This document shows positions 25,719 through 34,634 of a stretch of 64,000 nt of DNA, in pieces. The stretch is taken from NCBI RefSeq assembly GCF_016907955.1, contig NZ_JAFBCX010000007.1, positions 62,001-126,000 on the forward strand. Direction: 5' to 3'. The DNA comes from Lentzea nigeriaca (GTDB lineage Bacteria; Actinomycetota; Actinomycetes; Mycobacteriales; Pseudonocardiaceae). The position numbers and the translations under genes were made by a program. The notes below the pieces were generated by a model. The model ran no database searches, was not told the origin of the DNA, and worked only from the letters and a program-made list of their open reading frames with translations. How positions within the stretch are numbered: position 1 is the first letter of the stretch; every line of letters begins with the position of its first letter.

Positions 25719-26615
25719 CTACTTCACCCGTCGGCGGTACGCGAGCGTCGCCGCCACCGCCCCCGCCAGCGCACCCGCGCCCAGCACCGACGGCACGCCG
25801 ATCTTGGCGGCCTTCCGCCCGGTCCTGAAGTCGCGGATCTCCCAGCCTTTGCGCCGCGAGATCTCCCGCAGCTGCGAATCCGGGTTCACGGCCACCGCGG
25901 TGCCCACGACCGAGAGCATCGGGACGTCGTTGGACGAGTCCGAGTACGCCGTGCAACGCCGCAGGTCGAGGCCCTCCTTGGCGGCCAGCGCCCGCACCGC
26001 CTGCGCCTTGGCCTTGCCGTGCAGCAGGTCGCCCACGAGCCGGCCGGTGTAGACGCCGTCCTGCGACTCAGAGACCGTGCCCAGCGCGCCGGTGAGGCCC
26101 AGGCGGCGCGCGATGATCTGGGCCAGTTCGACCGGGGTGGCCGTCACCAGCCACACGCGCTGACCTGCGTCGAGGTGCATCTGGGCCAGGGCCTGGGTGC
26201 CCTTCCAGATGCGGTCGGCCATCAGCTCGTCGTAGATCTCCTCGCCCAGGGAGACGAGCTCGGCGACGCTGCGGCCCGCCACGAAGGACAGGGCCTGCTC
26301 GCGGGAGGCCTTGACCGACGCAGGGTCCTCGCGGCCGCCCACGCGGAACTTCAGCTGCTGCCAGACGAAGCCCGCGAGGTCGGACGAGGAGAAGTACTTG
26401 CGCGCGGCCAGGCCGCGGGCGAAGTGGAAGATCGACGCGCCCATCATCATCGTGTTGTCGACGTCGAAGAACGCGGCCGCGGTGAGGTCTGTGGGCACGG
26501 CGAGGGAGGCTTCGAGCTCTGGCGCCGCCGCGGCAGCCTGCACCGCCGCCTCGGCCGATGCCTCGCCGGCCAGCACGGCCAGCCGGTCGCTCTCCATCTC
26601 ACGCTTGCCTGCCAT
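25719..26615 (-). CDS. HAD-IB family hydrolase (SerB1-like phosphatase)
   Basis: 298 residues, ATG start. HAD motif I FFDVDNTMM near residue 49, motif II TATPVELAQ, motif III/IV K-A-K and YSDSSNDVPML. A hydrophobic segment near the C-terminus (LGAGALAGAVAATLAY) suggests a membrane tail. In the mycobacterial order this position is serB1 (Rv0505c). Phosphoserine phosphatase activity is possible but HAD-IB members also cleave other small phosphates or lipid phosphates. Confidence 0.88.
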   Translation of the reverse strand: MAGKREMESDRLAVLAGEASAEAAVQAAAAAPELEASLAVPTDLTAAAFFDVDNTMMMGASIFHFARGLAARKYFSSSDLAGFVWQQLKFRVGGREDPASVKASREQALSFVAGRSVAELVSLGEEIYDELMADRIWKGTQALAQMHLDAGQRVWLVTATPVELAQIIARRLGLTGALGTVSESQDGVYTGRLVGDLLHGKAKAQAVRALAAKEGLDLRRCTAYSDSSNDVPMLSVVGTAVAVNPDSQLREISRRKGWEIRDFRTGRKAAKIGVPSVLGAGALAGAVAATLAYRRRVK

Positions 26616-26656
26616 GTCGCAAGCCTAGCGATCAGGTCTGACGCGAAGCCGTCGAC

Positions 26657-27727
26657 TCAGCCGAAGCTGATTCCGGGCAGCAGTGGCAGCGAGATGCTGG
26701 GCAGCGGCAGGGGCAGCGGGATCGTGATTCCCGGCTTGTCCGTTGCCTGCGGCGTGGACGTGCCCGGTTGCGACACCGGCGGAACTCCGCTTCCCTGCTG
26801 CACCGACTGGGTCGGCTGCGTGGACGGCGCGGACGAAGACGGCTTGCTGGAGGGCGTCGGCCCCACCGAGGACGGGTTGCGGCCGGACGACGAGTTCGGG
26901 TCCGTCACCACCGAGGCGCACTCGTCCTTGGACGGCAGCGGGCCCAGCTTGTCGGACGAACCGCTGACCACCGCGGCGCAGCCGGCGCGCGCGGCCAGGT
27001 CGTGCGCGCGCTGGGCGATGCTCGCGAGCAGCCACATCGTGGTGTCGGCGTGGGCGCCGGCGTCCCCCGGCAGGCGTGGGCGCAGCGTGCCGAGCTTCAC
27101 GTACTGGGCCAGCGCCCACTCGCGCAGAGCGGGCAGCGCCTTCTCGTCGGACGAGGTCGCGTAGGTCGTGAACTGGCGGGCGCCCTCCACCGCGTCGGAG
27201 TTGAGGTCGGCCAGGGCCGTGAGCTGCGCGGACTGATCGGCCGAGCGGTCGGCCAGCGTCTCCATCTCGGTGACTCGGGACGCGGCGAACTCCAGGTGCT
27301 TCAGAGCGCGCGACTCGTCACCGAAGGTCAGGCCGATCGAGGCGCTCTCGGTGGTGCGCTTGACGCCGTAGAGCGGGTCTCCCGGGAGCGCGTCACGGCT
27401 GAGCAGCACACTCATGCCGCCGAGCGACATCAGCAGGCAGAGCACGGCGGCCGCTGCGACTGCTAAGCGTGCGCGCGCTCCCACGCGTCTTACCGACGAG
27501 CCGACCAGCGGCTTCTCGGGCGGCGGCGCGGTGAGGATGCGCTGTTTCATGCGCGCACGCGTCTCGGCGTCGGGGCCGACGTCCATGCCCCTGAGCAGGG
27601 CGACGATCGCCAGGTCGTCAGCGAGATCGGAGTCCCGGCCGACCGGCTGCGGACCGCCTTCCACCGCACGGGCGAATCGCTCGTGCTCCGTGTGCCGCCA
27701 CCGCGGTGTGCTTCCCTTACCGTCCAT
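26657..27727 (-). CDS. DUF5667 membrane protein paired with a BldN-like sigma factor
   Basis: 356 residues, ATG start. Soluble N-terminus (1-80) with ADDLAIVALLRGMDVGPDAETR, one membrane helix (LAVAAAAVLCLLMSLGGMSVLL), the DUF5667 core with ALPGDPLYGVKRTTESA, and a long outer Ser/Pro/Thr tail ending in a Leu/Pro-rich stretch. A single-pass protein encoded directly after an ECF sigma gene is the usual layout of an anti-sigma factor. That role is inferred; it does not show a ZAS zinc motif. Confidence 0.8.
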   Translation of the reverse strand: MDGKGSTPRWRHTEHERFARAVEGGPQPVGRDSDLADDLAIVALLRGMDVGPDAETRARMKQRILTAPPPEKPLVGSSVRRVGARARLAVAAAAVLCLLMSLGGMSVLLSRDALPGDPLYGVKRTTESASIGLTFGDESRALKHLEFAASRVTEMETLADRSADQSAQLTALADLNSDAVEGARQFTTYATSSDEKALPALREWALAQYVKLGTLRPRLPGDAGAHADTTMWLLASIAQRAHDLAARAGCAAVVSGSSDKLGPLPSKDECASVVTDPNSSSGRNPSSVGPTPSSKPSSSAPSTQPTQSVQQGSGVPPVSQPGTSTPQATDKPGITIPLPLPLPSISLPLLPGISFG

Positions 27728-27781
27728 CTCAGCCCGAGTAACGAAGTTGATCTGCTTTGGGTTACGCGCCTGCGGTCGTGA

Positions 27782-28399
27782 TCACCGCAACCACGACGGG
27801 AGGATCTGCGCGAGCCGTCGGACGGCCCGGTGTTGCAATGCCTTCACGGCGCCCTCGTTGCGGTCCATGAGCTGCGCGACCTCGGACACCGACTTGCCTT
27901 CGATGAACCTCAGCACGATGCACTCGCGCTGGTCGTCACCCAACTGGGAAACGCACCGGAGCAGCTCCGCGTTGGTCGCCTCGGTCATCACCTCCTGCTC
28001 GGGGCCGCTGGTCTCCTCGCGGTTGTCCTGCAGCTCGGCCGTGGTGACCTCGAGCCGGTAGCGACTCGACTTCACGTGGTCGAACACGATGTTGCGGGCG
28101 ATCGTGACGAACCACGCGCCCACGTCGCGGCCCTGGTAGCTGACCGAACCGATGCTGCGCAGCGCGCGCAGGAACGTCTCACTGGTCACGTCCTCGGCGA
28201 ACGCGCGGTCTCCGCCCACCCGGAAGAGGACATAGCGGAACACCATGTCGACATACTTGTCGTAGAGCACGCCGAACGCCTCGGTGTCACCCTCTTGGGC
28301 GGCCTTGACGAGCTCCCACGGCTCGTCGCCTGCGTCGTCGTGCTGACCTCCCGTCATGGTCCGGGTGGTCCTCATGGTCGGTCGTGCCCTTGCAGTCAT
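27782..28399 (-). CDS. BldN-like ECF RNA polymerase sigma factor
   Basis: 205 residues from the ATG at 28399 (GGAGGTG about 12 bases upstream); ATGs at 28375 and 28357 would give shorter forms. Region 2 reads AFGVLYDKYVDMVFRYVLFRVGG, region 4 ends NEGAVKALQHRAVRRLAQ, and the link carries RYRLEVTTAELQDN, all close to Streptomyces BldN, which controls aerial hyphae genes. No N-terminal pro-region as long as that of BldN is visible. Divergent from the acyl-CoA ligase. Confidence 0.85.
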   Translation of the reverse strand: MTARARPTMRTTRTMTGGQHDDAGDEPWELVKAAQEGDTEAFGVLYDKYVDMVFRYVLFRVGGDRAFAEDVTSETFLRALRSIGSVSYQGRDVGAWFVTIARNIVFDHVKSSRYRLEVTTAELQDNREETSGPEQEVMTEATNAELLRCVSQLGDDQRECIVLRFIEGKSVSEVAQLMDRNEGAVKALQHRAVRRLAQILPSWLR

Positions 28400-28565
28400 C
28401 GGCTGGCGGCACCTCCACAGAGTCGCCGTGGCGGGAGCATACGTGTTGTTACTCCGTAGTAGGTAATAGGTGGGGTTGCGAAGTGGAGACGCACCAACCA
28501 CGGCTTCGTGACGCGCGCCACGCGTGGAAGACTGCTCGGAGCGTTCAATTGTTCATGAGGAGGCC

Positions 28566-30041
28566 ATGTTGACTTCCGCTCGCAATGTCGCAGATCTGGT
28601 CCGTGCTTCGGCACAGCGGGGGCCGAGCCACGTCGCCCTGGTCGACGTCGCGAGCGGTGTGAGCCTCACCTGGGAAACCATCGACGGCGCTGTCGACGCT
28701 TTCGCCCGCCGTTTGGCCGATTCCGGTCTCGAACCTGGCGACCGAGTGGCGGTACGGCTGCCCACTTCGCCCGAGTTCGTGGTCACCGTGTTCGGAATCC
28801 TGCGCGCGGGCGGCATCGTGGTGCCCACCGGCCCCGGCAACCCGACGCGCGAGCTCCAGCGCATCCTGGCCGACTCCGGCGCCACGTTCCTCGTGGGCGA
28901 CGGCGAGGGCTCCGACGCCCAGGTTCTCGACGTTCCGGACGTTTCGGCTGTTGGCGAGCCCTTCGAAGCCGTACGCGGCGGCGAGGACATCGCGGTGCTG
29001 GGCTACACCTCCGGCACGTCCGGCGTGCCACGCGGCGTGATGCTCTCCCACCGCGCGCTGCTCGCGAACGTCTCCCAGTGCGCCTCGCTGCGCCCGGCAC
29101 CCGTGACCGCGGGCGACAGGGTGCTGCTCGCGCTGCCGTTGTTCCACGTCTACGGCCTCGGTCCCGGCCTGCTGCAGGTGGCGGGCGCCGGCGCCACGGC
29201 GGTCCTGCTGGAGCGCTTCGACGCGGCCTCCGCGCTGGACGTCATCGAGGAGCACCGCGTCACGACGATGGTCGGCGTGCCGCCCATGTACCGGGCGCTG
29301 CTGGCGAACCCGGTCGAGGTGCTGCGCGAGAAGCTGGCCACGGTGCGACTCTTCACCTCCGGCGCCGCCCCGCTCCCGGCTGGCGTCATCGACGAGATGC
29401 GCACCGCCATCGGCATCCCGGTCTACGAGGGCTACGGCCTGACAGAGACCGGCCCGGTCCTGACGTCCACGCTGGTCGGCGGCGTGCCGAAGCCGGGCTC
29501 GGTGGGCAAGGCGCTGCCGGGCGTGGAGATCCGCCTGGTCGACACCGACGGCTCGGTGCTCGACATCGACGAGGACGAACCCGGCACTGGCCTGGTCTCC
29601 GCTCGCGGCGAGAACCTCTTCAGCGGCTACTGGCCAGACGGGGCCCACGGCCCGGACGCCTCCGGCTGGTTCCGCACCGGCGACGTCGGCTTCATCGACG
29701 CCGACGGCGACCTGCACCTGGTCGACCGCGCGGGCGACCTGATCATCGTGAACGGCTTCAACGTCTACCCGCACGAGGTCGAGCAGGTCATCGGCGAGAT
29801 GCCGGACGTCCTGGAAGCCGCCGCCGTCGGCGTGCCGGACGAGAAGACCGGCGAGTCCGTGAAGGTGGTCGTGGTGCTGCGCGACGGCGCCTCGGTTTCG
29901 CCGGAGGACGTCGTCGCGCACTGCTCCGGCAGGCTGGCGAAGTTCAAGGTGCCCACGGCGGTGGAGTTCGCCCCGGCCCTGCCGCACTCGCCGACCGGCA
30001 AGCTGGCCCGCCGCATCCTGCGCAAGCCGTTGGGAGCCTGA
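28566..30041 (+). CDS. Acyl-CoA synthetase / AMP-dependent ligase
   Basis: 491 residues from the ATG at 28566; AGGAGG is only 2 bases before it, so the next codon, TTG, may be used instead. Adenylation motifs: GYTSGTSGVPRGVMLSH (P-loop), YEGYGLTETGP, GWFRTGDVGFID, and the catalytic lysine region SPTGKLARRIL at the C-terminus. It activates a fatty or aromatic acid to the CoA ester; the substrate is not evident. Followed after 3 bases by a glutaredoxin-like gene. Confidence 0.92.
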   Translation: MLTSARNVADLVRASAQRGPSHVALVDVASGVSLTWETIDGAVDAFARRLADSGLEPGDRVAVRLPTSPEFVVTVFGILRAGGIVVPTGPGNPTRELQRILADSGATFLVGDGEGSDAQVLDVPDVSAVGEPFEAVRGGEDIAVLGYTSGTSGVPRGVMLSHRALLANVSQCASLRPAPVTAGDRVLLALPLFHVYGLGPGLLQVAGAGATAVLLERFDAASALDVIEEHRVTTMVGVPPMYRALLANPVEVLREKLATVRLFTSGAAPLPAGVIDEMRTAIGIPVYEGYGLTETGPVLTSTLVGGVPKPGSVGKALPGVEIRLVDTDGSVLDIDEDEPGTGLVSARGENLFSGYWPDGAHGPDASGWFRTGDVGFIDADGDLHLVDRAGDLIIVNGFNVYPHEVEQVIGEMPDVLEAAAVGVPDEKTGESVKVVVVLRDGASVSPEDVVAHCSGRLAKFKVPTAVEFAPALPHSPTGKLARRILRKPLGA

Positions 30042-30044
30042 CCG

Positions 30045-30281
30045 ATGCACCACGTGACCGTGATGAGCCGCGAGACGTGCCACTCGTGCCACGTCGCCGC
30101 GGCAGAGATCGAGCGGATCTGCGGCGAGATGGGCGCGACCTGGTCCGTCGAGGACGTGGACGCCGATCCCGAGCTGCGGGCCGAGTACGGGGACCGGGTG
30201 CCGGTGTTCCTGGTCGACGGGGCCGAGCACGGCTACTGGAAGGTGGAGGAGGACCGCCTGCGCGCGGCCCTCGCCGAGTAG
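30045..30281 (+). CDS. Glutaredoxin family protein
   Basis: 78 residues. A thioredoxin-fold mini-protein with CHSC redox motif (residues 12-15) in MSRETCHSCHVAAAE and the cis-Pro segment DRVPVFLVDG. It corresponds in order to Rv0508 next to hemA. It starts 3 bases after the ligase stop, and its own stop abuts the convergent ArsR-type gene with no gap. Confidence 0.9.
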   Translation: MHHVTVMSRETCHSCHVAAAEIERICGEMGATWSVEDVDADPELRAEYGDRVPVFLVDGAEHGYWKVEEDRLRAALAE

Positions 30282-30944
30282 TCAGGTGGTCAGGCCCAGC
30301 TCACGCCAGCCCTGTTCCCCAGCGGGCGTGAGCACCACCGCGCGGGTGGTGCCGATGCGCTTGATCCAGCCGCGCTCGAAGAACACCTCGCACAGGTGCG
30401 CACCCGCGGCCCCAGCGAGGTGTGGGACGCGTTCCGTCCAGTCCAGGCAGGCCCTGCTGACCTGGCGTTTCGACGGCTCGAACCCCAGTTCCTTCAGCCA
30501 GACCAGGCCGGACGGGGTGATCGTCAGATCGGCGGTGACCACGCCGAGGTCCAGCAGGCCGGACTTCAGCGCGATGCCCAGCTTCCCAGCCAGGTGGTCG
30601 TAGCAGGTGCGCCCCCGCGCCATCGCCTCCGAGGCGGACGCAGCCCGCAGGCCGCGCGGCTTCGGCCCCGGTCCCGCGAACGACGTCATGGCCTCCAGCA
30701 GCTCGGCGACGTGCGGGCCGGCCAGCGCGACGTAGCGGTGACGGCCCTGACGGTGCTCCACGAGCAGACCGCCGTCGATCAGGCGGGTGAGGTGCTCACT
30801 GGCCGTCGAAGGGGCCACGCGGGCATGTGCGGCCAGTTCGGTGGCGGTCCACGCCCTGCCGTCGAGCAGGGCCCCGCAGATCGCCGCTCGCGTCCTGTCC
30901 GCCAGCAACGCGGCTACCTGGGCCAGTGCCTCCATGTCAGCCAT
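30282..30944 (-). CDS. ArsR-family winged-helix regulator
   Basis: 220 residues from the ATG at 30944; an ATG three codons later is possible. N-terminal ArsR-type HTH: LLADRTRAAICGALLDGRAWTATELA, ARVAPSTASEHLTRLIDGGL, wing VEHRQGRHRYVALAG. The C-terminal half (residues 100-220) has no obvious metal-binding cysteine pair, so a small-molecule signal is likelier. Divergent from the P450/PEP-mutase fusion 56 bases away, which it probably controls. Confidence 0.88.
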   Translation of the reverse strand: MADMEALAQVAALLADRTRAAICGALLDGRAWTATELAAHARVAPSTASEHLTRLIDGGLLVEHRQGRHRYVALAGPHVAELLEAMTSFAGPGPKPRGLRAASASEAMARGRTCYDHLAGKLGIALKSGLLDLGVVTADLTITPSGLVWLKELGFEPSKRQVSRACLDWTERVPHLAGAAGAHLCEVFFERGWIKRIGTTRAVVLTPAGEQGWRELGLTT

Positions 30945-31000
30945 TCTGCGACCACGACACTTCGGCCCGCGCCGAAACGTCGCCGCCATAGCGTCGTGCC

Positions 31001-32266
31001 ATGACCGAAGAGCTGCTGAGCCTTCCCGTCCCGCAGGTGCCCGCCGGAGATCACGGCGTGGCGTGGCTACGAGCCAATGTCGTCCGTTTCAGCAACGGCG
31101 CCGAGCACCAACGCAGGCGCGCGCTCACGACCAAGCTCATCGAGAACGTCCACGCCACGACGCTCGACGAACTCGCCAACGCCCTGAACCTGTCCGGTTC
31201 GCTCGACGACATCGCCGTGATCGCGCCCTGCTACCAGCCGCACGAGCCGATCACGGCCGAAGCGGATGCCGCCGTGGAACGTCTCGCCCGCGACCGCGGC
31301 GAGGAAACAGCGGCCAGGATCGGGCTGCTCGTGCAGGCCTGGGCGGCCACCCACGCCCTCGCGGCGCGTTTCCGCACCGGAGACCCCACCCCGCCCGTTC
31401 CGATCACGCGCAGGGCCGCTGAAGGCGGCGTGATCGAGGTCAGCCTCGAAGGACACCCGTTCGGACACGGCTCGCACGCGTGCCCCGGCCGGACGCTCGC
31501 CACGAAGATCGCCAAGAACATGGCGTTCCGAGCCATGCACCACCAGGACGAACCGCTGGTGCTGCCGAACGCCTGGGACTACACGTCGGCGGCCGCGCTG
31601 CACGCGGCGGGTTTCAAAGCGATCGGCACGACGAGCCTCGGTGTCGCCGCCGCACACGGCATCCCCGACGGCATGGGGCTGGCCGGCGAGCAGGCGACCG
31701 CGCTCGCCGCCCTCCTGCGAGACCTGCCCTGCCCGGTCACGGTCGACCTGGAATCGGGATTCGGCCAGGACCCCGCCGAACTGGTCGCGGGGCTGGACGC
31801 GGCGGGCGTGAACCTGGAGGACGGCCGCCCGCACGGCCTGGCGACGCCGGAGGAACAGGCGCTGATCATCAGCAGGGTCAGGGAACGTGCGCCCGGCGTC
31901 TTCCTGAACGCCCGCATCGACACCCACTGGCACGGCATCGCGATCGAGGAGACCGGGGAGCGCGCGAAGAGGTACGTGGACGCGGGCGCCGACGGGATCT
32001 TCGTCCCCGGCCTGACCGAGCCGCGTGACATCGAGAAGCTCGCGAGCCTCGCGCCGTTGAACGTGCTCGCCCAGCAGCGCACCCCGCAGGAGCTCGGCAA
32101 CCTCGGCGTCCGCCGGATCAGCACCGGGTCACTGCTGTTCCGGGCCGCGCTGCAGCACACCGTCGCGACCGCCGAAGCAGTGCGCGACGGCAAAACGCCG
32201 CAGGCGCTCGGCTACGCCGCCGTGCAGGAGCTGATCAGCCGAGGAACACGTTCCGCCGCTGGGTGA
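31001..32266 (+). CDS. Fusion of a short cytochrome P450-like domain with an isocitrate lyase/PEP mutase-family domain
   Basis: 421 residues, ATG start. Residues 1 to about 172 are P450-like: RFSNGAEHQRRRAL near 29, and the heme thiolate loop FGHGSHACPGRTLA with C161. The I-helix and a clear ExxR are absent, so it is a short-type P450. From about 178 (HHQDEPLVLPNAWDYTSAAA) it is a PEP mutase superfamily barrel with metal/substrate motifs VDLESGFG (248-255) and NLEDG (271-275); the lyase KKCGH motif is missing. The frame is continuous across the junction. The 3' end overlaps the convergent acyltransferase by 32 bases. Function of the fusion unknown. Confidence 0.85.
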   Translation: MTEELLSLPVPQVPAGDHGVAWLRANVVRFSNGAEHQRRRALTTKLIENVHATTLDELANALNLSGSLDDIAVIAPCYQPHEPITAEADAAVERLARDRGEETAARIGLLVQAWAATHALAARFRTGDPTPPVPITRRAAEGGVIEVSLEGHPFGHGSHACPGRTLATKIAKNMAFRAMHHQDEPLVLPNAWDYTSAAALHAAGFKAIGTTSLGVAAAHGIPDGMGLAGEQATALAALLRDLPCPVTVDLESGFGQDPAELVAGLDAAGVNLEDGRPHGLATPEEQALIISRVRERAPGVFLNARIDTHWHGIAIEETGERAKRYVDAGADGIFVPGLTEPRDIEKLASLAPLNVLAQQRTPQELGNLGVRRISTGSLLFRAALQHTVATAEAVRDGKTPQALGYAAVQELISRGTRSAAG

Positions 32267-33194
32267 GCAGCCGGTACAGCGTCTGCTGGATCGTCTCGCG
32301 GACCTGGTCGGTGAGGTTGAAGACCAGCATCGGGTCGTCGGCCGCGTTCTCGCCGAACACGTCGGTGCGGATCGGCTCGCCGAACTCGATGTACCACTTC
32401 GACGGCAGCGGGATCGCGCCCAGCGGCCCGAACAGCGGGAAGAACGGCGTCACCGGGAAGTACGGGAAGCCGAACAGCCGCGCCAGCGCCTTGATGTCGC
32501 CGATCATCGGGTAGATCTCCTCCGCCCCGACGATCGAGCACGGGATGATCGGCACGCCGGTCTTCAACGCCGCCGACACGAAACCGCCGCGGCCGAAGCG
32601 CTGCAGCTTGTAGCGGTCCTTGAACGGCTTGCCGATGCCCTTGAAGCCCTCCGGCCACACGCCGACGAGCTCGCCCGACGACAGCAGCCGCTCGGCGTCC
32701 GGGTTGCACGCGAGCGTCTGGCCGGACTTGCGGGCCAGCGCGCCCAGCAGCGGCGTGCGGAAGACCAGGTCGGCGCCGAGCATGCGCATGTGGCGCTGGG
32801 CCGGGTGCTCGGACGCGATGCCGTACGACGTCATCAGCGCGTCGAGCGGCAACGTGCCGGAGTGGTTCGCCACGATCAGCGCGCCGCCGGCCATCGGGAT
32901 GTTCGACAGCCCGATCGTCTCGACCCGGAACCACTTCTCGTACAACGGCTTCAGCGGCGGCATCAGCACGTTCTCGGTGAGGTCGCGGTCGAACCCGAAC
33001 TCGTCGATCTGGTAGTCGCCCGCGATCCGCCTGCGCGCGAACGACAGCAGGTCGGCCAGCCTGCGCTCCCAGTCCGGTGTCTCGGACTGCTGCTGCGCCG
33101 GCTCGGGAACGACCTCGACGTGGCGCGATCTGCGCGCGGCGTCGCGCTCCGGGTCGTGCAGCGGGATAACGCGTGCTCCTGCCACTGCGTTCAT
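32235..33194 (-). CDS. Lysophospholipid acyltransferase family protein
   Basis: 319 residues from the ATG at 33194; TTG at 33206 and GTG at 33185 (GAGGAG 9 bases upstream) are alternatives. PlsC-type motifs: NHSGTLPLDALM (H-x4-D variant), and WPEGFKGIGKPF, with GVPIIPCSIVG. Probably acylates a glycerophospholipid or similar at the membrane face. In order and type it matches Rv0502, next to a galE2-like gene, as here. Confidence 0.9.
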   Translation of the reverse strand: MNAVAGARVIPLHDPERDAARRSRHVEVVPEPAQQQSETPDWERRLADLLSFARRRIAGDYQIDEFGFDRDLTENVLMPPLKPLYEKWFRVETIGLSNIPMAGGALIVANHSGTLPLDALMTSYGIASEHPAQRHMRMLGADLVFRTPLLGALARKSGQTLACNPDAERLLSSGELVGVWPEGFKGIGKPFKDRYKLQRFGRGGFVSAALKTGVPIIPCSIVGAEEIYPMIGDIKALARLFGFPYFPVTPFFPLFGPLGAIPLPSKWYIEFGEPIRTDVFGENAADDPMLVFNLTDQVRETIQQTLYRLLTQRRNVFLG

Positions 33195-33209
33195 CTCCTC
33201 AGACAAAGA

Positions 33210-34247
33210 TCAGCGGAAACGAGCGGCCACGGCGAGGATTCCCCGTTCCGCGGCCTCAATCGTCTCCGGGTCGATGAGCGGCTTCAGACCTCGGCCGTTC
33301 ACGTAGTCGTCGAACGCCTGCTGGGTGGTCCACCGCGGCGTGAACCCGAACTCCTTCTTCAGCAGGGTGGTGTCGACCACACGCCCCCAGTTGAGGAACC
33401 TCATCTGGTCCGGCGAGAAGTCGACGAGCCGGGCGCTCCTGAAGAAGCCACCGACCGTGGGCACGGCCATGCTGGGCACCGGCAGGTTCAGCCTGCCCGC
33501 CCGCCGGATGGCCTGCGACAGCAGCAGCACGCCGTCGCCTCCCACGTTGAACACACCTGGCAGGTCGTGCAGCGTCGCGCGTTCGAGGACAGCGAGGGCG
33601 TCCTCGGAGTGCAGCAGCTGCACGCGGGCGTCGTAGCCCAGGACGGTGGGCACGACCGGGAGCGCGAAGTAACGCGTCAGCACCGTGTCGATGCGCGGGC
33701 CGATGAAGTTCGTGAAGCGCAGCGTGGTGACGTTCACGTCCGGTCTGCGGCGGCCGAACCCGCGCACGTACCCCTCGACCTCGACGGCGTCCTTGGCGTA
33801 ACCGGACGACGGCAGGTCCTTCGGGCCCATGTCCTCGGTGAACACCGCCGGGTCGCGCGAGCTGGACCCGTACACGGCGCTGGTGGACTTCACGACGAGC
33901 TTGCGCACCTTCGGCGACTTCTGGCAGGCGGCCAGCAGCTGCATGGTGCCGATGACGTTCATCTCCTTCATCGCCGTGCGACCGGTGGGGCCGGCCGGGT
34001 TGGCGGTGACGGAGGCGTGGACGACCGTGTCCACGTTCGCGGTGGAGATGACCTTCGCGATCAGCGGGTTGCGGATGTCGGCCCGGACGAACTCCGCCCT
34101 GCCCATCCGCCGCAGGAGGTCACGCGGCGGCGGCTCGGTGTCCACCCCGAGCACGCGCTCGACGTCCGGGTTGGCGGCGAACCGCGCGGCGAGGTGACCG
34201 CCGAGGAAGCGGCTGACTCCGGTGACGAGGATGACCTTGGGCGTCAT
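33210..34247 (-). CDS. NAD-dependent epimerase/dehydratase (GalE2-like)
   Basis: 345 residues from the ATG at 34247. Extended SDR: NAD site VTGVSRFLGGHLAARF, STSAVYG serine, and the Tyr-x3-Lys as YAKDAVE (residue about 170). Acts on a nucleotide sugar or related substrate, not identifiable from sequence. The gene ends just before the acyltransferase, a pair conserved in mycobacteria (Rv0501-Rv0502). Confidence 0.88.
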   Translation of the reverse strand: MTPKVILVTGVSRFLGGHLAARFAANPDVERVLGVDTEPPPRDLLRRMGRAEFVRADIRNPLIAKVISTANVDTVVHASVTANPAGPTGRTAMKEMNVIGTMQLLAACQKSPKVRKLVVKSTSAVYGSSSRDPAVFTEDMGPKDLPSSGYAKDAVEVEGYVRGFGRRRPDVNVTTLRFTNFIGPRIDTVLTRYFALPVVPTVLGYDARVQLLHSEDALAVLERATLHDLPGVFNVGGDGVLLLSQAIRRAGRLNLPVPSMAVPTVGGFFRSARLVDFSPDQMRFLNWGRVVDTTLLKKEFGFTPRWTTQQAFDDYVNGRGLKPLIDPETIEAAERGILAVAARFR

Positions 34248-34447
34248 GCGACTCCAAGCTGAAGGGCGTTGCGATTGGTCGATGCTACAAGCCCAATCGG
34301 AAACCGGAGGGGGCCGGAACCGTGTCTTGACGCAGGTCACGCAGGCTTTACCGGCTAATCACCCGATCGGCGGCGACCGTTCCCGCGTTTCCGTCGGCTG
34401 ATCTCACAGGGTGATATTCCGTGCCGACGCAACCACCGGAAACGCAA

Positions 34448-34481
34448 CCGCCGCTGGTCCCCTTGGGGGAACCAGCGGCGG
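34448..34481 (-). terminator. Terminator after bS22 gene
   Basis: CCGCCGCTGGT (34448-34458) pairs with ACCAGCGGCGG (34471-34481), the stem extended inward by CCCC and GGGG. It lies 18 bases past the bS22 stop in the 251-bp gap before the GalE2-like gene. Confidence 0.8.
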
Positions 34482-34498
34482 TGAGAGCGCACACGGGC

Positions 34499-34600
34499 TT
34501 ACTTGCCGCGCTTCCTGCGCTGGACACGGGTCTTGCGCAGCAGCTTGCGGTGCTTCTTCTTCGACATGCGCTTGCGGCGCTTCTTGATGACCGAGCCCAT
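34499..34600 (-). CDS. 30S ribosomal protein bS22 (AURKAIP1/COX24 domain)
   Basis: 33 residues, ATG start. It begins MGSVIKKRRKRMSKKKHRK and is almost wholly Lys and Arg, the hallmark of bS22, a short protein seen in mycobacterial 30S subunits and encoded as Rv0500B next to galE2. The neighbours here (HTH protein, proC, galE2-like) match that order. A GC-rich hairpin sits in its upstream leader. Confidence 0.92.
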   Translation of the reverse strand: MGSVIKKRRKRMSKKKHRKLLRKTRVQRRKRGK

Positions 34601-34634
34601 GCGGGTTCCTTAGCTCTAGACGTTGCTTTGACTG

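Noticed and set aside
28545..30230. Minus-strand 561-codon frame opposite the acyl-CoA ligase
   Set aside because: Composition (Arg, His, Gln, Ala, Asp) is that of a third-position GC shadow; the ligase on the other strand has all family motifs.
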